A DNA stretch of 57,377 bases from Dipetalonema caudispina (lineage: Eukaryota; Nematoda; Chromadorea; Rhabditida; Onchocercidae). Below are positions 13,720 to 28,455 of this stretch, piece by piece. Position 1 is the first letter of the stretch. The number at the start of each line of letters is the position of its first letter. The DNA lies in NCBI GenBank assembly GCA_013365325.1, contig JABVXV010000368.1, positions 1 through 57,377 of the forward strand, read 5' to 3'. The translations under genes were made by a program, and so were the position numbers. The notes under the pieces were generated by a model that worked only from the letters and a program-made list of their open reading frames with translations, searched no databases and had not been told where the DNA came from.

Positions 13720-16324
13720 ATGTCTGCTACCGATGAATGGATGGAAAAATTATTTGAAAGGACAGTTCAGAAAAAAAGGTTTACTCGCTTTTTTTTTCTT
13801 TTGAATTTCACCAATATTATGTTTCTTTTTTGATGCTTACGAATTTCATATTGCTATAAAAGTACAAATGAGAGGATGTTGAAAACATTTAAAATGAGAA
13901 GAAAAAATGTATTTTTTGCAATAAATAAAATTAATATTCACTTCTTATCATTCATTTTACAGAATTTCTAAATTCATTTGTTAGTATTTTATCATTCTAC
14001 AAAATTAACAAGCTGTATGCATTTGAAAGTATCATTGTTACTTCTTTCATCAATCATTCATTACCTCATACCTATTCATAAATTATCGTAGATTACCGAA
14101 TTTTAAATAGTACTATTTAGAATTCAACATTACTTTTCCATTTTCAAGTATTACATATATCAGATTTTGATTGATAACTGTATTGGATGCAGATGTAAAT
14201 TTATGTAGTATCATTTCTTTCATATTATTATACATGTATTTTAACCTTTTAGCAAATATATTATTGATTGATTAATTCGAAATGCTGTCCATTTAGTCTA
14301 GAAAATCGATTTCCATAATGATAAGGAAAATAATTTGAAATACCAAATTTATTATTTAATATATGTATTATTTTTAATTTCCCTGCAATCCCTTAAGTTT
14401 GCTTTACTGATGATTATAAAAAGTAATGAGGAAAAGTTCTGTGTGTTATTTAAGCATTATTAATATTTTGCATAATGATAGCTTGAAAAGACTAAATTAA
14501 GAAGCTACTATCAATAAAAGAGTTACGTTTAAATTTTGGGATACTACACATGGGAATATACCAGGATGAGAGAATTTAATAGCTAACATAAAATGCTTTT
14601 ATGTAACCGATTCATATTCCCCTTATGAATTCTTTCTTATATTTTTAATTTTTCAGATATTAAATAGCGATTCATGTTTCAGGGATATACCATGTAAATG
14701 TAAAAGTTAATCTTAATTTTGAAATTAAAAAATTTTGTCCTGAACAAGAAATTATAATTAAATTTTAAACTATAATCTAATTTAAGGCAATAAAACTTAT
14801 ATATGCTATGTTAGTGACGAAAATTTTGACTTCCAAATATGATTCAATAATTGTATAAATACTGTTTTGTATAGGTAAATTGTAATGCTGAAAAAAATTA
14901 GACTTGCGCATTTTCATTTTTTTTTCTGGAAAATTTTCTTTTCCTAATTTTAAAAATCGTTAGAAAATGTGCAAATTAATTAGAAAGAAAGAGAAAGAAA
15001 GATACACGTTAGCCTTTAAACATTTCCTCTTTATAATGCATTTTATGAAGTTGACAGTTATTAAACAATGTTAGACTTTCTAATTACAAGCACTTATTTG
15101 TCCTTTCATCGGTCATTATTCATTTGATAAATTGGCCAGTTGAAGATATCTTGAAAATGAAAGTTGTACTTCCAAATTTTGCACTTGTCTCTCAAACAAG
15201 TAACATTGCTTAATTTTGGAAATTTCGAATTCTTCTTATGCGACAAATCATTGTGGTGTAAGAATTTAACAAGATTCAGAGGACAAAATAATTTCATTAC
15301 TAATTGTTTAATCATTTTTCAGTAAATTACAAACTATTGCATTCTTTCTGTCATAATTGACTGAAAAGTGAGAATTATTGAAATTTTGCTTCCGTACATT
15401 GAAAATTGAAGAATTATACCATATATTTAGCTTTTGTCTTAATTTTCTTCATTGAACATTGGAATTTTTAATAAATCCATGGAAAAAGTTTCGATGAAAA
15501 ATTCCAAAATTTTGTTTGTATATTCATGTGAAATTTCACTCTCAATTGACAAAGTTAAACAAGTAATTGAATTAATTTCTAATCTCCAATTAAGACTACA
15601 AACAGTAACATTGTAAACATGATTTAATTCCACTAATTTCTTCTCTTTTATCTGTTTTGTAATCTAATTGCTATTTTTAGATATTATGTCACTTTTCAGA
15701 ACTTCTGAAATACCATTGTTAAGCTACGAATGATTTTACTTTAAATAAACTGATGATACATGAATTTTACCACGATCATTTTGATTATTTTTAAAAAAGC
15801 AAATTACATCTTTTGCTTCTCTCTGTTTTTCTCACATCAAATATTTTTTAAATTATTTGGTGCATAAGTCAGTAAATTCTTGACATATGAGATGCTTTGA
15901 GAATCATTTAATTTAGCGACAATTTGTTTCAAATGTATTTAATTTTAGGACTTAGGGAATAAACGATTTCAACATCTCATTACTATGAAGTGGGAAAAGT
16001 TCTCACTCATGAATTGACAAAAAAGTAAACTATTTATATTGAATTGAAGTATGTTATACAAATTATTATTTTTCAGAAAAATATTTTATACAAAAAAAAA
16101 AAGAAAATTCATGTGAAATAATGATGATTAATTAGGGAAAATTTGATGAATTAAAAAAAAAAAAACAGAATCTAATCTTTCCATTTCAATTCTTAATTAT
16201 TTTTCCATAAAATTTCAGCAATAACAAGAAAAATACACTTAGAAAAAGTGCCTCAAGTATCCTAAGGCCTAGAAAAAAGCCGTATCGCTCCATTTATTTC
16301 ATTGCGAATTGGAAAAGAAAATAA
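13720..16324 (+). CDS. Tentative two-exon micro-gene, 54 residues, unknown
   Basis: Not recognised. Exon 1, 13720-13778, starts at ATG and reads MSATDEWMEKLFERTVQKK up to an AG|GT donor in phase 2. Exon 2 begins after a consensus TTTCAG at 16218 and, in the required phase, stays open to a TAA at 16322-16324, giving 165 coding bases in total. The product would be strongly basic in its second half, with LRKSASSILRPRKKPY. Exon 1 lies in a pocket (about 13610-13780) that is GC-richer than its surroundings. Its WMEKLFERT loosely resembles the extreme N-terminus of anillins, but no other anillin exon was found. The intron would be 2.4 kb, and the phase match could be chance. The exon could also belong to a gene whose other exons were missed. 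Confidence 0.25.
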
Positions 16325-19300
16325 AATAAGGCGACAAACTTTTAATTCATCCAAATGATTAATTGAAGAAAATATATACAATCCAAACACTTCCCTCTTT
16401 ATACTAGAAAATTATTCTTGTTTTTTGTTATAATATAATTAATTCACATAATCCGACCACTTCTTTTTTGCTAATTTTGTTTATTAATTTATTTTTCAGT
16501 GGTTTTTAATTTTATTTCTACCAATCGTCGCTAACTGAAGCTATGTAAATAAATTTAAAAAGTACCACATTTAAATTAGCAATTTCATGCCTCGGCTAAT
16601 CGATAACTCATTAAATAAAGTTAAAAAAAAAAAATACTTTCCAAAGGGAAATGTCTTGAAATGAAAATATAAATTGTTTATTTCACTTCACAAAATTCTG
16701 GTTTTAGAAGAATGAAATAATGCTTCGACGAAATTTCATTCAAAGAAAGCACTCTTTATTTATAAATTATTTATTGTTCGCTCAAATTTCCCTCCGTCTT
16801 TTTTAAGTTCTTATCATTTTGATAAAGTATATTCGTAAAACTAAGATTTCCCCAAACTTCGATATCATAAATATTGATCAAATCTTCATTTGTTCATAAG
16901 CCATTATCTACTACTTTATACATTAGTTTTATATCAGAATATTTGTGAATTTTACTAAAATAGTTTGCAAGAATATAATACGACGAAACGACATTTAAAA
17001 AGCTAAAATTTCATGAGTCCATAATCGACAAATCTTGTCCTTTTGTCCAAGATGAAGTATCACTTCAAGTTGCTTTGGTTCCTTAGGATTTTTACAAAAT
17101 TTTCGAATTATTTAAATTTCGGCAGGCATTATAACATTTCTTTCGTTGGAGCTAATTAATGCTGAAGATAATTATCTAACATAACAGTCAGTGATTTACT
17201 TTTAAAAATATGTCGAGTACAGAAGTTCTGAATTATTCCAAATGATAATGTTGAAATATATTGAATCAAACTTCATATTTTCTTATCGTTTATGTCGCGG
17301 ATGATTTCACTTTGATTAGTTGCTTAATCACTATTCACTTCCCTGAAACTTTGTTCGTAATAAAATTTGCCGTTATTAAATTGAAAAGATTTTCAGTTTG
17401 TATGAAATGGCAGCTATTTCCTCTAATTTTTTATGCTATTATTATTATAAGTGTTATATACGTTGGCTGATAGCGCAAAAGTAATATTTTTCATACTTTT
17501 TAATGGAACAACCAAATTTTTGATTAATTATTTTGGTAAGTAATTGCAAGAGATTGATCTGATGTTGATAAGTATCATTAGAGATAATTGATACTTGTGG
17601 CGACAATTTCTCAATTTTTAATTAAATAATATTAGAAATGTTAACATCATAGCAAAGATTTGTTTGAACAATGTTATCGGCCTTCAATTTAGTCCCATTC
17701 TTCAACATTAATGTCAATGGAATTAGTTTTCACTGTATATTTTTTTATTCGTATTTTTCCTGAAAGATTCCGGAGACATATTTCAAATTTATATCAAAGT
17801 GTAAAGTGAATACTTATCCTAAAGCATTTTGGATCCAAATACTAACCTTCGATGATAAACGAAACAAAAAGAAGATAGCATAATTAATTCATAGAAATTT
17901 AAATAAACAATTTTTTCTACAAAACATCCAAATGTGAAATATTTAACTCAGTAAAAAAAAGTTTGACTAATATCATACATTTTTAAATAAAAAATTTGAA
18001 ATATATATTAAATGTTAATTAGCCAAAGTATTTAGTTTTGATGCTTTTTTACACTTATAGTTAGTAATGTTTTTATATGCTAATCAATTTTCTGTGACAT
18101 GAGAATTCATTCAAATATTGTTAGAGAGGTATTTCTAGTGTAATATAACTATATGAATTTAGAATGCTTAAAAATAGCACTAGCAACATTTGACTAAATT
18201 AAAAGCTATGAAGATGAGCAGAATTTCAGTTTTCAGTTATAATAAAACAAATTTCAAATAAAAGCTTTTTTTGTGGGTTTATTATGTTGAAGAGGAAGTA
18301 ATAAAGTACAAGACGTACTGATAGTACTACTGTTAGTTGCTTAGGTTTTTATTTTCAAAAAATATGTCAATTAGTAGCAAAAATGATAAATAGCAAGCAG
18401 AAAAGAATCAATTTCTTTTTACCAATCTTTTTTTTTTAAAAAAAAGATTTAGAAACAGAAAAGAAAAAAATGACCTATTTTATAGGCATATAATTATTTC
18501 AATTAGCATCTTAATTGATAGTATCATACATAAATAAATATCAATGGGAATAAGTATTGAAAAAATACCGGAAGAAAGATTAGATTGCAACAAAGAGGGC
18601 TTAAATGTTCGTAATGATGCTATTACTAATAATAATAGATTATTTTTTTACTAAATATCAATAATCAACTAATCTCTCAATTTGAATATTTCCATCTTTA
18701 ATTGATATTTTGATAATATTTAATGTAATATACAACATGATTATGTAAATGAGAAAACAATACAGCTTCATATTCAAAGTATCTTAATGAATTTTCATCT
18801 CATCATTTCAATGATTTGGACGGCTGTCTGTCATTAATTCAAAATAAAGTTAGCATTGAGACTGAAATTAGCTGAAGGCATGTCCTTGTCGAATATAAAA
18901 ATGAGTATTCATCTTCTTTTATTGATGTGACATCTGAAAATTGCAACCAGATTATTAGCATGCAAATGCATGAAAAATGCAATTCAGAGAATAGATACTT
19001 GTAGGAGATTGAAAAAAAAAAAACGTTCAATTTTCTAACAAATTCAATTAAAATCTAATAGCAGATGAATGCAAATTTTAGTGCCCCATTAAAACTCATA
19101 TTTCAAAAAAAAACAGTCTTTTTTCACCATATTAAAGCCTGTTTATTTGCTATATTCATACATCAACTCATATTTATATCTGATCTACCTGTACACAGGT
19201 ACTGTGATATTAAAAAGATTCATATCAATTGAGGCATTTTCAATTTTCAGAATCTATAACCAACAGGTGTTAATTGCAGTGAAATTAATATTGTATTTCT

Positions 19301-20204
19301 TTTGCTTGATACTTTCCTATTTTTCTTCTTGCCGATTTTTCATTATCAAATTGCAATTTTGCAGCGATTCTTTCTGCTATACTTTAATTTACCTGTTAAA
19401 TATAATTTCATTTCGATATTTAGTCACTTCAAAATTATTTAAAATTATTTTCTCATTCTGAAGATCATGTAGTTTAACAATATTTTTGACTATTTTATTT
19501 TTATTTTTCACACAAATGTCTGGTGTTTATGAAATAGCAGGAATTGGAATTTGACCATGATATGAATTTATCCATCATAAAAGTTTTAACAATTTCAAGA
19601 TGTTCAGGCTATTAAGTTGCTATGACTTTCTTAGCAACTCCATCTGGTTTGATGAAGAACAAAAAAAATGGTGAATATCTCACTATTCTTGGATATTTGA
19701 ATCAATCTTTACTTATCAAGTGACTTTTAAATATAATGACCAATTGGTGCCAGCATATTTTAAGCAGTATCGATACTTAAATCTTCCATTACCAAATACA
19801 TTTATTTTCTCTTCTATATTATTTTTTAAAACTTTTAAATATCTTTCAAATACTTGTCATTTTTCCCTCAAATAAATGTACTAATTACATTAACTTAATT
19901 ATTTCCTATTTTTCAGCCTCACTAATTTAAAAATTCGATTTATAAGCTAATAAAGAATGGAAAAATAAAGTTGTAGAAAATTATACCAAGCACAGAATAC
20001 ATCATACGCTCAAAACGGATAGTGTAAATGTTAACTTGTTGCGTGCTCTTTTTAAAATATTGCGTGACGTAATCAAAAACTAATTTATCTGATTAAATCC
20101 ATTATATCAATTGATTTTGTCTTAATTATGCAAGCATAAATCTTGGAAACTTTCCATTAGTATTAGAAGCATCGTTATAATAATGCTTATAGATTAGCTA
20201 TTAA

Positions 20205-20365
20205 ATATTGTATATATTACGGTACATGTTATGTACAATACATATTACTGTATATAAAGTATTACGGTATATATATTACGCAACATAAATAGCGTATGTA
20301 TTAGTGTATTACATATAGGCTTTACAGTAACATCTTGGAACATATATTAAAATATATCGCAATGT
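20205..20365. repeat. Imperfect TATTACGGTA-type AT repeat patch
   Basis: Several diverged copies of TATTACGGTATAT, TATTACTGTATAT and TATTACGCAA-like words lie close together. They form a degenerate short-period repeat without coding content. Confidence 0.45.
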
Positions 20366-22370
20366 GAAATAAGAATAATTTCAATTATTTCGGACCCGAC
20401 TGGTAGCAAATATCGTACTGCATTAAATCAGTTCGGTCACTGAAATCAATAAATGAATGCATTAAATGAAATGAACGATTGTTTCTTACGAAATTTAAAC
20501 GTGTTGAAATATTACATATTTTATAACACTTTACTAATATCGATATTAATATCGTCATATTAAACTAATGTATATCAAAACATTGCTGAGCCAGTTTAAG
20601 CCTCTTATTCAAATAACCTAAATCAATTCAATATAGGTTTCTTAGCTTGTTTTAAAATTCTGTTACTTATAGCTTGGTGTTAGTATAAGTTATCATTTAG
20701 ATCGGACTTTATTTGAGAAGACAAAAGTTGGAAATTTCGTCATTATTTCAAAGCTTTAAAATTGAATCAATTCTTTTTTTTTTCTTTTCTACAATACGAT
20801 AATTTAGTTTTACATTCTAGAATGTAGCTAGCAAATAATAATAAGCTTTTTTATTCTAAACTCGTTACTCATTAACAATCATTGCTATTTTTAGATTGTC
20901 CAATCTAAACTTTTCATGTCGGAAAGCTATAATTATAAAACTTTATTGTTAAAGAGAGCGATGAAATTTCAAAATGAGATTAAATATTGTATCTTTCAAT
21001 CTAGAGTTTATTATTAATTATTTTTACAGCAGTATACATTTCTTATTTTTATCTTATCATAACCAAATAATAATATTTACGATACAATAAAATCATTTAT
21101 ATGAGCTATATTTATATGTTATTAAAATTTCTTATTTACTACTGTAATTAATCTTGGCTAGCTTCTCTGTGTAAAAAAAAAAAAAATATATACTTAGTAT
21201 AAATATTCCAGAGAATGTTCATAACTACTTCTCCTTTAATTACTCTCTTTAATTACTTATAGAAAAATGCCTTACTTTTTCTTTTCTTTCTTCGGTTTAA
21301 AAATTTTTTTAATAATACAACGTAGTGACAAAATTCAAATTAATAGTAATATTTATTATTTTGATAACAGTTACATGGCAAATGATCATAAGAAGATCGG
21401 CAAGATGATTGAATGATTAGGGATGGAAATATTACCATCTATAAAATTTAGAAGTTTATAAAGTTAATTTTTAAAATTTTATCTGTATGCAATATTTAAT
21501 AGCAAAATATCTGTACACATCGATGGCGGAGCTGATTATCACAGTTGATAATTCAAAATTCTTTGGACGATTATCAGTTAAAATGCCATTCCTCTTAAGG
21601 CTTAAGAATGCCAGATAATGTATGTAATAGTTAGCGTTAACTTCATTATTTTTGCTAATTTCTTTTTCAAATAAAAATTTTTTCTCTTATTTGAAAAAGT
21701 TTTAACTAAATTTAAATTTTGAACATAGATTTTTTTTTCAACAAAAAACTCTAACTAATTTACTTCAAAATTAAGTGTTTTGCCTAGTTTGCAAATAAAT
21801 AAAGCCAGGATAAAGTGTCATGGTTGGAATCAAATAATTTCATTAACATCAATAAGGATTATTCACCTAACTCATATCTCATTAATTGTCCGATGATTTG
21901 TAATAGCCTAGGAATTATCGTTTTCGTATTAATAATGACCGTTGGGTTCTTTTAGCTTCAGAATCTAAACGTTTGAAGCTCATAAAATTTTAGAAAAAAA
22001 TAAATAAAATTCATCGTATTTGTTTTGCAATTTCCTTGATTGAATTTCATATATTTCATTTGAAATATGACATGTTCTTAAATTATTAATTTAAATTCAT
22101 ATAAGTATAAAAGTTGATGCATTATTATTCCATATTATTGCTTTTCCCACTTCAAAGGTTAGCATTTAAATATAAAATATATTTTAAAATTTAGAGAAAA
22201 TGATCTAATAAAAACTTTTACATTTCAGCCATATTACCCGAAAAATATTCTACCATCGCTATTCAAGAAATTAAAAAAAGAAACCAGAAAAAAAAGAAAA
22301 GGAAAAACAAAAGGAATATAACACGAATATTTGTTTCATTGATATTTGCAGAATTTGACAAAATCAAAAA

Positions 22371-25300
22371 ATGCGTAAGTTTTCTTTTCCTGACTAATAT
22401 CGGAACCGTTTATCTTTTGCGTGAAATTTACTGAATCTATTAATTTAATCAAAAAACTCACAAACTTTCGTCGTTTCTTTTTTTCTGACTAACGGCGGAA
22501 ATATATATATATATATATATATATCGCTTTAAGCTCTTCCAACAGATTATTTTCAACGATCACCTCCATCCGTCGTGTTTATTTATCTGTCGTCTAATTT
22601 TTCCTAGCTTCTCAATCGTTTATCTATTATTTCCATTCATTTTGTTACTGCTCGGTACAACTGCCATTTTGATAATTTAATTTTCAATTATAACAATTTA
22701 TTGCAATCAGAGAAATAGACATTTAAAAAGAATGTACAGGTCGTTTTTTGTTTTTTTTTTTCTTGTGCTAATTATTGTTGGGAAAAATTTACAGAATTTT
22801 TTCTTTTTTTTTTGAATGAAAATAAATGTAATCGTAATATTCGTTTTGAACAATTAAGGATTATTTTATTGTTAAGTTGTTTTCTTCCTTTTTTTATTTT
22901 AAATTATATTATTAAATATAAATTTCAATGCAAGCAAAATATTAGTTATTGAAGCAAAGATTAGCACCAGCTGACGGTGTTTAGTTTTATATATCATCAG
23001 TATATCGAGGGAGGATAAGCTTAATTTTCAATCTACTATCATTAACACTATTTCAATTTTCTCCTCACATCCTCATTTGATCCAGATAAGAAGAAGAAGA
23101 GGAAATAAAGGACAATAATTGTAAAGTTAGCATGAATTTTCAGATCGTAATAGATTAATTGGTGTTAAAGCTTCTGATTACGATATGAATAACGATTTTG
23201 AAAGACGAAAATCATCTGCTGGACGTATGAGTCGACGATTTACCCTAAATCCATTAATTTTTGCTAAGGAAGAACGAGAGCTAAGGCGACAATCATTGGC
23301 GCAATTGAAATTATCATACTATCCAAAAAATGCTCATCGTAAGTTTATCGTCATTCTTAACTAATCAATATTTGATTAGGTTAAAACAATCGTATAACTT
23401 CTGAATACAGTCAAAATACAATGAGATCGAAATAAATCTGTTAATATCAATTAGCTAAGCGTTTAATAATTATAGTACATATTGTGTTGCTTTTCGGTAT
23501 ACTTAATTAGACAATTAAGTCATAATCAAAAATCTATCTTATTGAATTATCTGAAGTTTTGGTGTTATTGATAATTTTAATGTAATTTTCATTAAAAGTA
23601 TGGACTCATTTAGTTTTAATTATTGTAAATTTTTTCAAACGAAATATTCCAAGTTTTCTTTTGTAATTTCATAGCTCAGCGAGTCAATTTTCTTTTGCAC
23701 AAATCAATTTCAGAATATGAAAATAATTAAATGAAATGAAACTTTTGTGAACTAAGACCGACAAATTGCTCATAACCTGTTAAAGTATTTGAAGAATTAT
23801 AGTTTCATTCAGATTTACTTACTATTTTTATGATTTGATATAAAGAAATGGATTGAAGAAGGTAATTTAGAAAAGCAAAAGCTGCAATTGATAAATGGAT
23901 GAAATAGCCTTGATTTTCTTTTAAAAAAAAAAGATTTTATTTCTGCTGATATGATAATTTGGAACTATAAGAATGAAAGGATTTAATAAGAAGATGGAAA
24001 TCAAAAAAGTTTGAAGTTTGAAAATTTCCGTTTATAACAAAAAAAGTACTTGAACATAATTTTTGTCATATAAAAATTATTTCTTCATATATTTCCCATT
24101 ATATCCTTATGCCGATTCGCAAAAAACTTTAAAAATCTTACATATACTTTCAAGTATTTATTCTCACTGCTACATTATTACAGGTCAATTTTTATTTAAA
24201 TTCATATTTATATTTCATGTGATGAATGATTTTCAAAAGTAATTAACGATAATATAATTTTTCAAAATGAAAATTCAAGAATATGTATGCAATCAATTTC
24301 GTGTTTCAGCTCATATTTTATGAAAATGACTTAAACGTTTAATAATTCGACTTTTTTTCGATTGTATAACTTAGAGTTGAGCAAATTTAATATTTATAAA
24401 CATTTTATTGAAACACAAACACAGAGGCTTTGTTCAAGTTTAGAAAACATTTTGCATCAGGATGAGAAAAATTTTTTCTTTCCGGTTCCCGAATTAAAAC
24501 ATTTATACATGAAGAGGTTAATGTATAGCAATCATCATGCTCTATGAATATTCAATTGCCTATGCTTAGCTATTCATATTTATTCCTTTTAAATTTCTTT
24601 TGTAGATTTTAAAATTTTACATATTAAAATATAGCTCATAATAATGAGATAGAAATTGAAGCATTTTAAACTATCCACATCAAATATTCAATGTACATTT
24701 TTTTTTTTCATCCGTCAATTCAGCCTGATATACTTTAAAAAATGCGAAAAAGAGCTACAAAGTGAAGTGGAAAGTGTTATTGTAACAAGCCATTTAAATT
24801 TAAGTTAAAAATCAATTATCCGGAAGTAGTTAGTAGCAACATGTTAATTTTCCCATCAATTCGAATAGCATTACTCTTAATACAATCAAAAATTTTTATC
24901 TTTCTATATCTTCGACTTGATTAAGACCCGTAGAAATAATTTAAAAATAAAATTGCTTTGCATTAGAAAAGATGAAAGCTTGGCCAGAAATTGTGTGCAG
25001 AATAAAAGCTAGGCCATGGGATTGCATGCAATCAGAATGCGAAGATAGAATTTATTGATGAAATATCAATATAAGGGTGATATGGCCATGCAAGAAGGTG
25101 AATAACATTAATTGCAATTATCGTAAAATGAAGTTATATGACACGCATATATCGTAGTAAAATTATAGACTGCAATGAATGTTTAGGTATTTCTTTAGCT
25201 TAGAAATAATAGTTATTTGAAAATAAAAACATTCAAAGAAAATTGATTAGCGTTTCTTCATTTTTTTATTTTTCCGTTTTTAATTCAAATTTTTTGAATT

Positions 25301-28300
25301 ATTTATCTTGAACAAATAGTATCAGTATCAAACATTTTATTGTGGCTTCTTTCTCTTTCGGAATAAATTGATCAAGTTCAAATTGTTCTTTCAACAATAC
25401 AAAGTACCACTTGATCGCAAATTTCGATGTATCTGATTTATACAACAATTACAGTGAAACTCTTATTCATCATTGGTTGTAAATTTCGAAATGTTTAATT
25501 GTAAAACAATGACAATTTTAATAAATAATTGTCAAGGGATTTCTTTTTTTTTTTATCAGATACTATTATAGCAAGTAGGAAATGATAGAAAAAATTATTA
25601 AAACCAACAAAAAAAAAAAAGAAAAAAATCCGAAAATTTCAAACAATAATAAGTGATAGATAAAAATAATTAAGTATCTAAATAAACAGCCAATTAAAAC
25701 TTATTGCATCTTTTCGAAGAAATTCTTCTTTACAATATTTTTAAGAAGTTCTTTTTTCTTTTTTTTGATAAAAAAGCAAATCTATTTTCTTTCTGTTAAT
25801 TTAAAAATTTTCTCTGTTTGCGTAATATTTTGCATGTTTATTATATTTTTAAAATACTAATCTCATTTTAGCGGATACTTATGATAGCAGCGTTGGATTC
25901 TGCGGATGGCTTGTCATTATGCTTACTTGGATTATATTCTTTTCTACATTTCCCATATCTGTTTGTTTCTGTCTTAAGGTAACATTTCATTATTAATCAA
26001 AATTTTTCGATTTAGTAATCCATTGTATTCTAAAGATCTCTTCAAAAGGATTATTAGTGTTTAAATTAGAAATTACAGGTTAGTATTTTTAGATTTGATG
26101 AAAAAAAGTTTTTTTTTTCTTTTTTTTGAAAGAATAAAAGAACGCAGAAGGATATAAAAGTGAAAATTTTTTGATATTGAAAAATTTATCGAATATTATT
26201 TTTAGGTGGCACGAGAATATGAAAGAGCTGTGATATTTCGGTTGGGTCGATTAATTGGAGGTGGTGCAAAAGGTCCAGGTATAGTTAGAAAATTTTTTTT
26301 TCAAATTTAGAATCAAAAAATTGCTATCAAACTTTATGCTTTTATCCCTTGGAAAATTATTCAGAATGATTGATTAACGGATCTTTGTATCATTAATTAA
26401 TTTCAGGAATATTTTTTGTATTACCATGTATAGAGTCATATGCTAAAGTGGATTTACGCACAGTATCATTCAATGTACCACCGCAGGAGGTTTATTTTGC
26501 TTATACCCATTTACTTTAATTAATTTAATAATAATTACTACCTTGTTTATTTCAGTGTTTTCCTCTTATACTTTCTAAAATAATTTGTTAAATATGATTG
26601 CGTAATTAAAGTGATTGATGAATAGCTCATTAGAAATTAAACAGTCACTGAAACATATATGTGATATATTTGCAAGAGGTACACAATGAATTACTACATC
26701 TAATATCACTGATAATTAATCATTATGATGATTCAAAGCAATACATCGTTGTATATCTTATAGTTTTGTTCTTTCAATTTTCATCATCTTCTCATTATCT
26801 GTCATTCAGATCCTAACGAAGGATTCCGTAACAGTAAGTGTAGATGCGGTGGTATACTACCGGATATGTAATGCTACTATATCAGTGGCAAATGTGGAAA
26901 ATGTCCATCATTCTACCAGATTACTGGCACAAACAACGTTGCGCAATATGCTTGGTACCAAAAGCCTATCGGAGATTTTATCCGATCGTGATGCTATCGC
27001 ATTATCTATGCAGGTTAATTCCATACTTTTTGCAATAAAAATTTATTAGAAATAGAAGATGGAAATGTGGAATCAATTTTAAGACCTAAAATAACTCAGA
27101 AAAACTGTCACATGGTAATAATATAGTAAAAATATTAATAATAATATTTGGAATAGTCGTAAGGGATATTCCAAAACATATAATTTGCTCTCTTCTCTCT
27201 CAAATTTCATTCTCTTTGGAAGATATTTGACAGGTATCTTTATGTGATACATAATCTCTTCAGTGATCTCAGCTCGATTACAATTTCATTTGACATCATG
27301 TGATATCTAAATCGATAAACCTTTCCATCTTAATGTATGTTTTCATAACTTAACCTGATTATAAATATCAGGATATTTTTACTAAATACTGATCATCATT
27401 ATGAATTTTCTTTTTTCTTTTCAGGTACTCTTGGACGATGTTACGGAAAGGTGGGGAATCAAAGTGGAAAGAGTTGAAATGTACATTATTTTATCGTTTA
27501 TTTTTACTAATTGGCACTTCAATCATTCATCAAAAATGATCGTCGATTTTTTGTTGCAAACAATTCATTTTCCCTAAGCTATTTATCATTCCCTGAAATC
27601 AAAAATCATTTGGCAGGCAATTCAATCTTTGTAGGATTACATTTGCTAACTGTTGCCGTAGTTATCAATCATCTTCTTTTCCCATCGTTATGATGGTATG
27701 TATATACGATCCATCAAACTATTACATCCATTTCCGCTACCTTCTTGCAATATCAATGTGACCCTGATCGAATCATTCATCGTCCTTTCTCTGAAATAGC
27801 TGTAGCTATTTCAGAAAAGATGTCCGTCTTCCGATACAACTACAGCGTGCAATGGCTGCTGAAGCGGAAGCAACACGTGAAGCCAGAGCAAAGGTTTCTC
27901 TCTCTCTCTCTCTCTCTTTCTTTCTCTTGTCTTATTTATTTAGAAAAGAAGAAAAGGTTATCATTTATTCGAAGAGAAATAAAATAAAATATAAATAGAA
28001 ACAGCTATGAAAGATAAGCCTTTATGCTTATTTTACTAATATTAAAAAGAAATTGCTGTCAAATATTTCAACATTTTTGTGAAGCAAATATATGCTAAAT
28101 AATGTTAAATATAATCAAAATGTCTTCTTTAATTAACTTTTTTCAAATTTAATTAATCACTTTTAAAGCTTTTTCCAAACATTACAAATGCATATTTTTT
28201 GACATATAGCTTGAAGTTTTCAACTGTTAACATCTTCCCCAAATTGTTAACATCATATTTATGCATCGATTTCGAATAACAATATCAAATTTTGCAGGTG

Positions 28301-28420
28301 ATCGCAGCGGAAGGTGAACAAAAAGCATCACATTCCCTTCAAGAAGCAGCATTAACTATATCAGAATCGCCTGCAGCACTGCAATTACGCTATTTGCAAA
28401 CACTCAGTAGTGTCGCGTAT

Positions 28421-28455
<35 letters not shown>

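Larger units (their letters stand above)
9240..22370. other. Gene desert of about 13 kb
   Basis: Between the DPF stop and the stomatin start there are only short ORFs with AT-driven composition (mostly Ile, Phe, Lys, Asn and Tyr), none in a recognised family. The exceptions are the tentative micro-gene at 13720-16324, a tetranucleotide repeat at 12547-12599 and an AT-rich repetitive patch near 20200-20360. Long-range regulatory sequence for the stomatin gene, unrecognised ncRNAs or fast-evolving small genes cannot be excluded by eye. Confidence 0.55.

Noticed and set aside
21523..21618. 31-codon ORF MAELIITVDNSKFFGRL and onward
   Set aside because: Too short, with no splice signals and no conservation evidence; likely chance.
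24971..25060. Short ORF beginning MKAWPEIVCRIKARPW in a stomatin intron
   Set aside because: It lies within an intron of a well-supported gene, has no splice sites, and its apparent structure comes from a small internal near-duplication (AAAGCTTGGCCA / AAAGCTAGGCCA).
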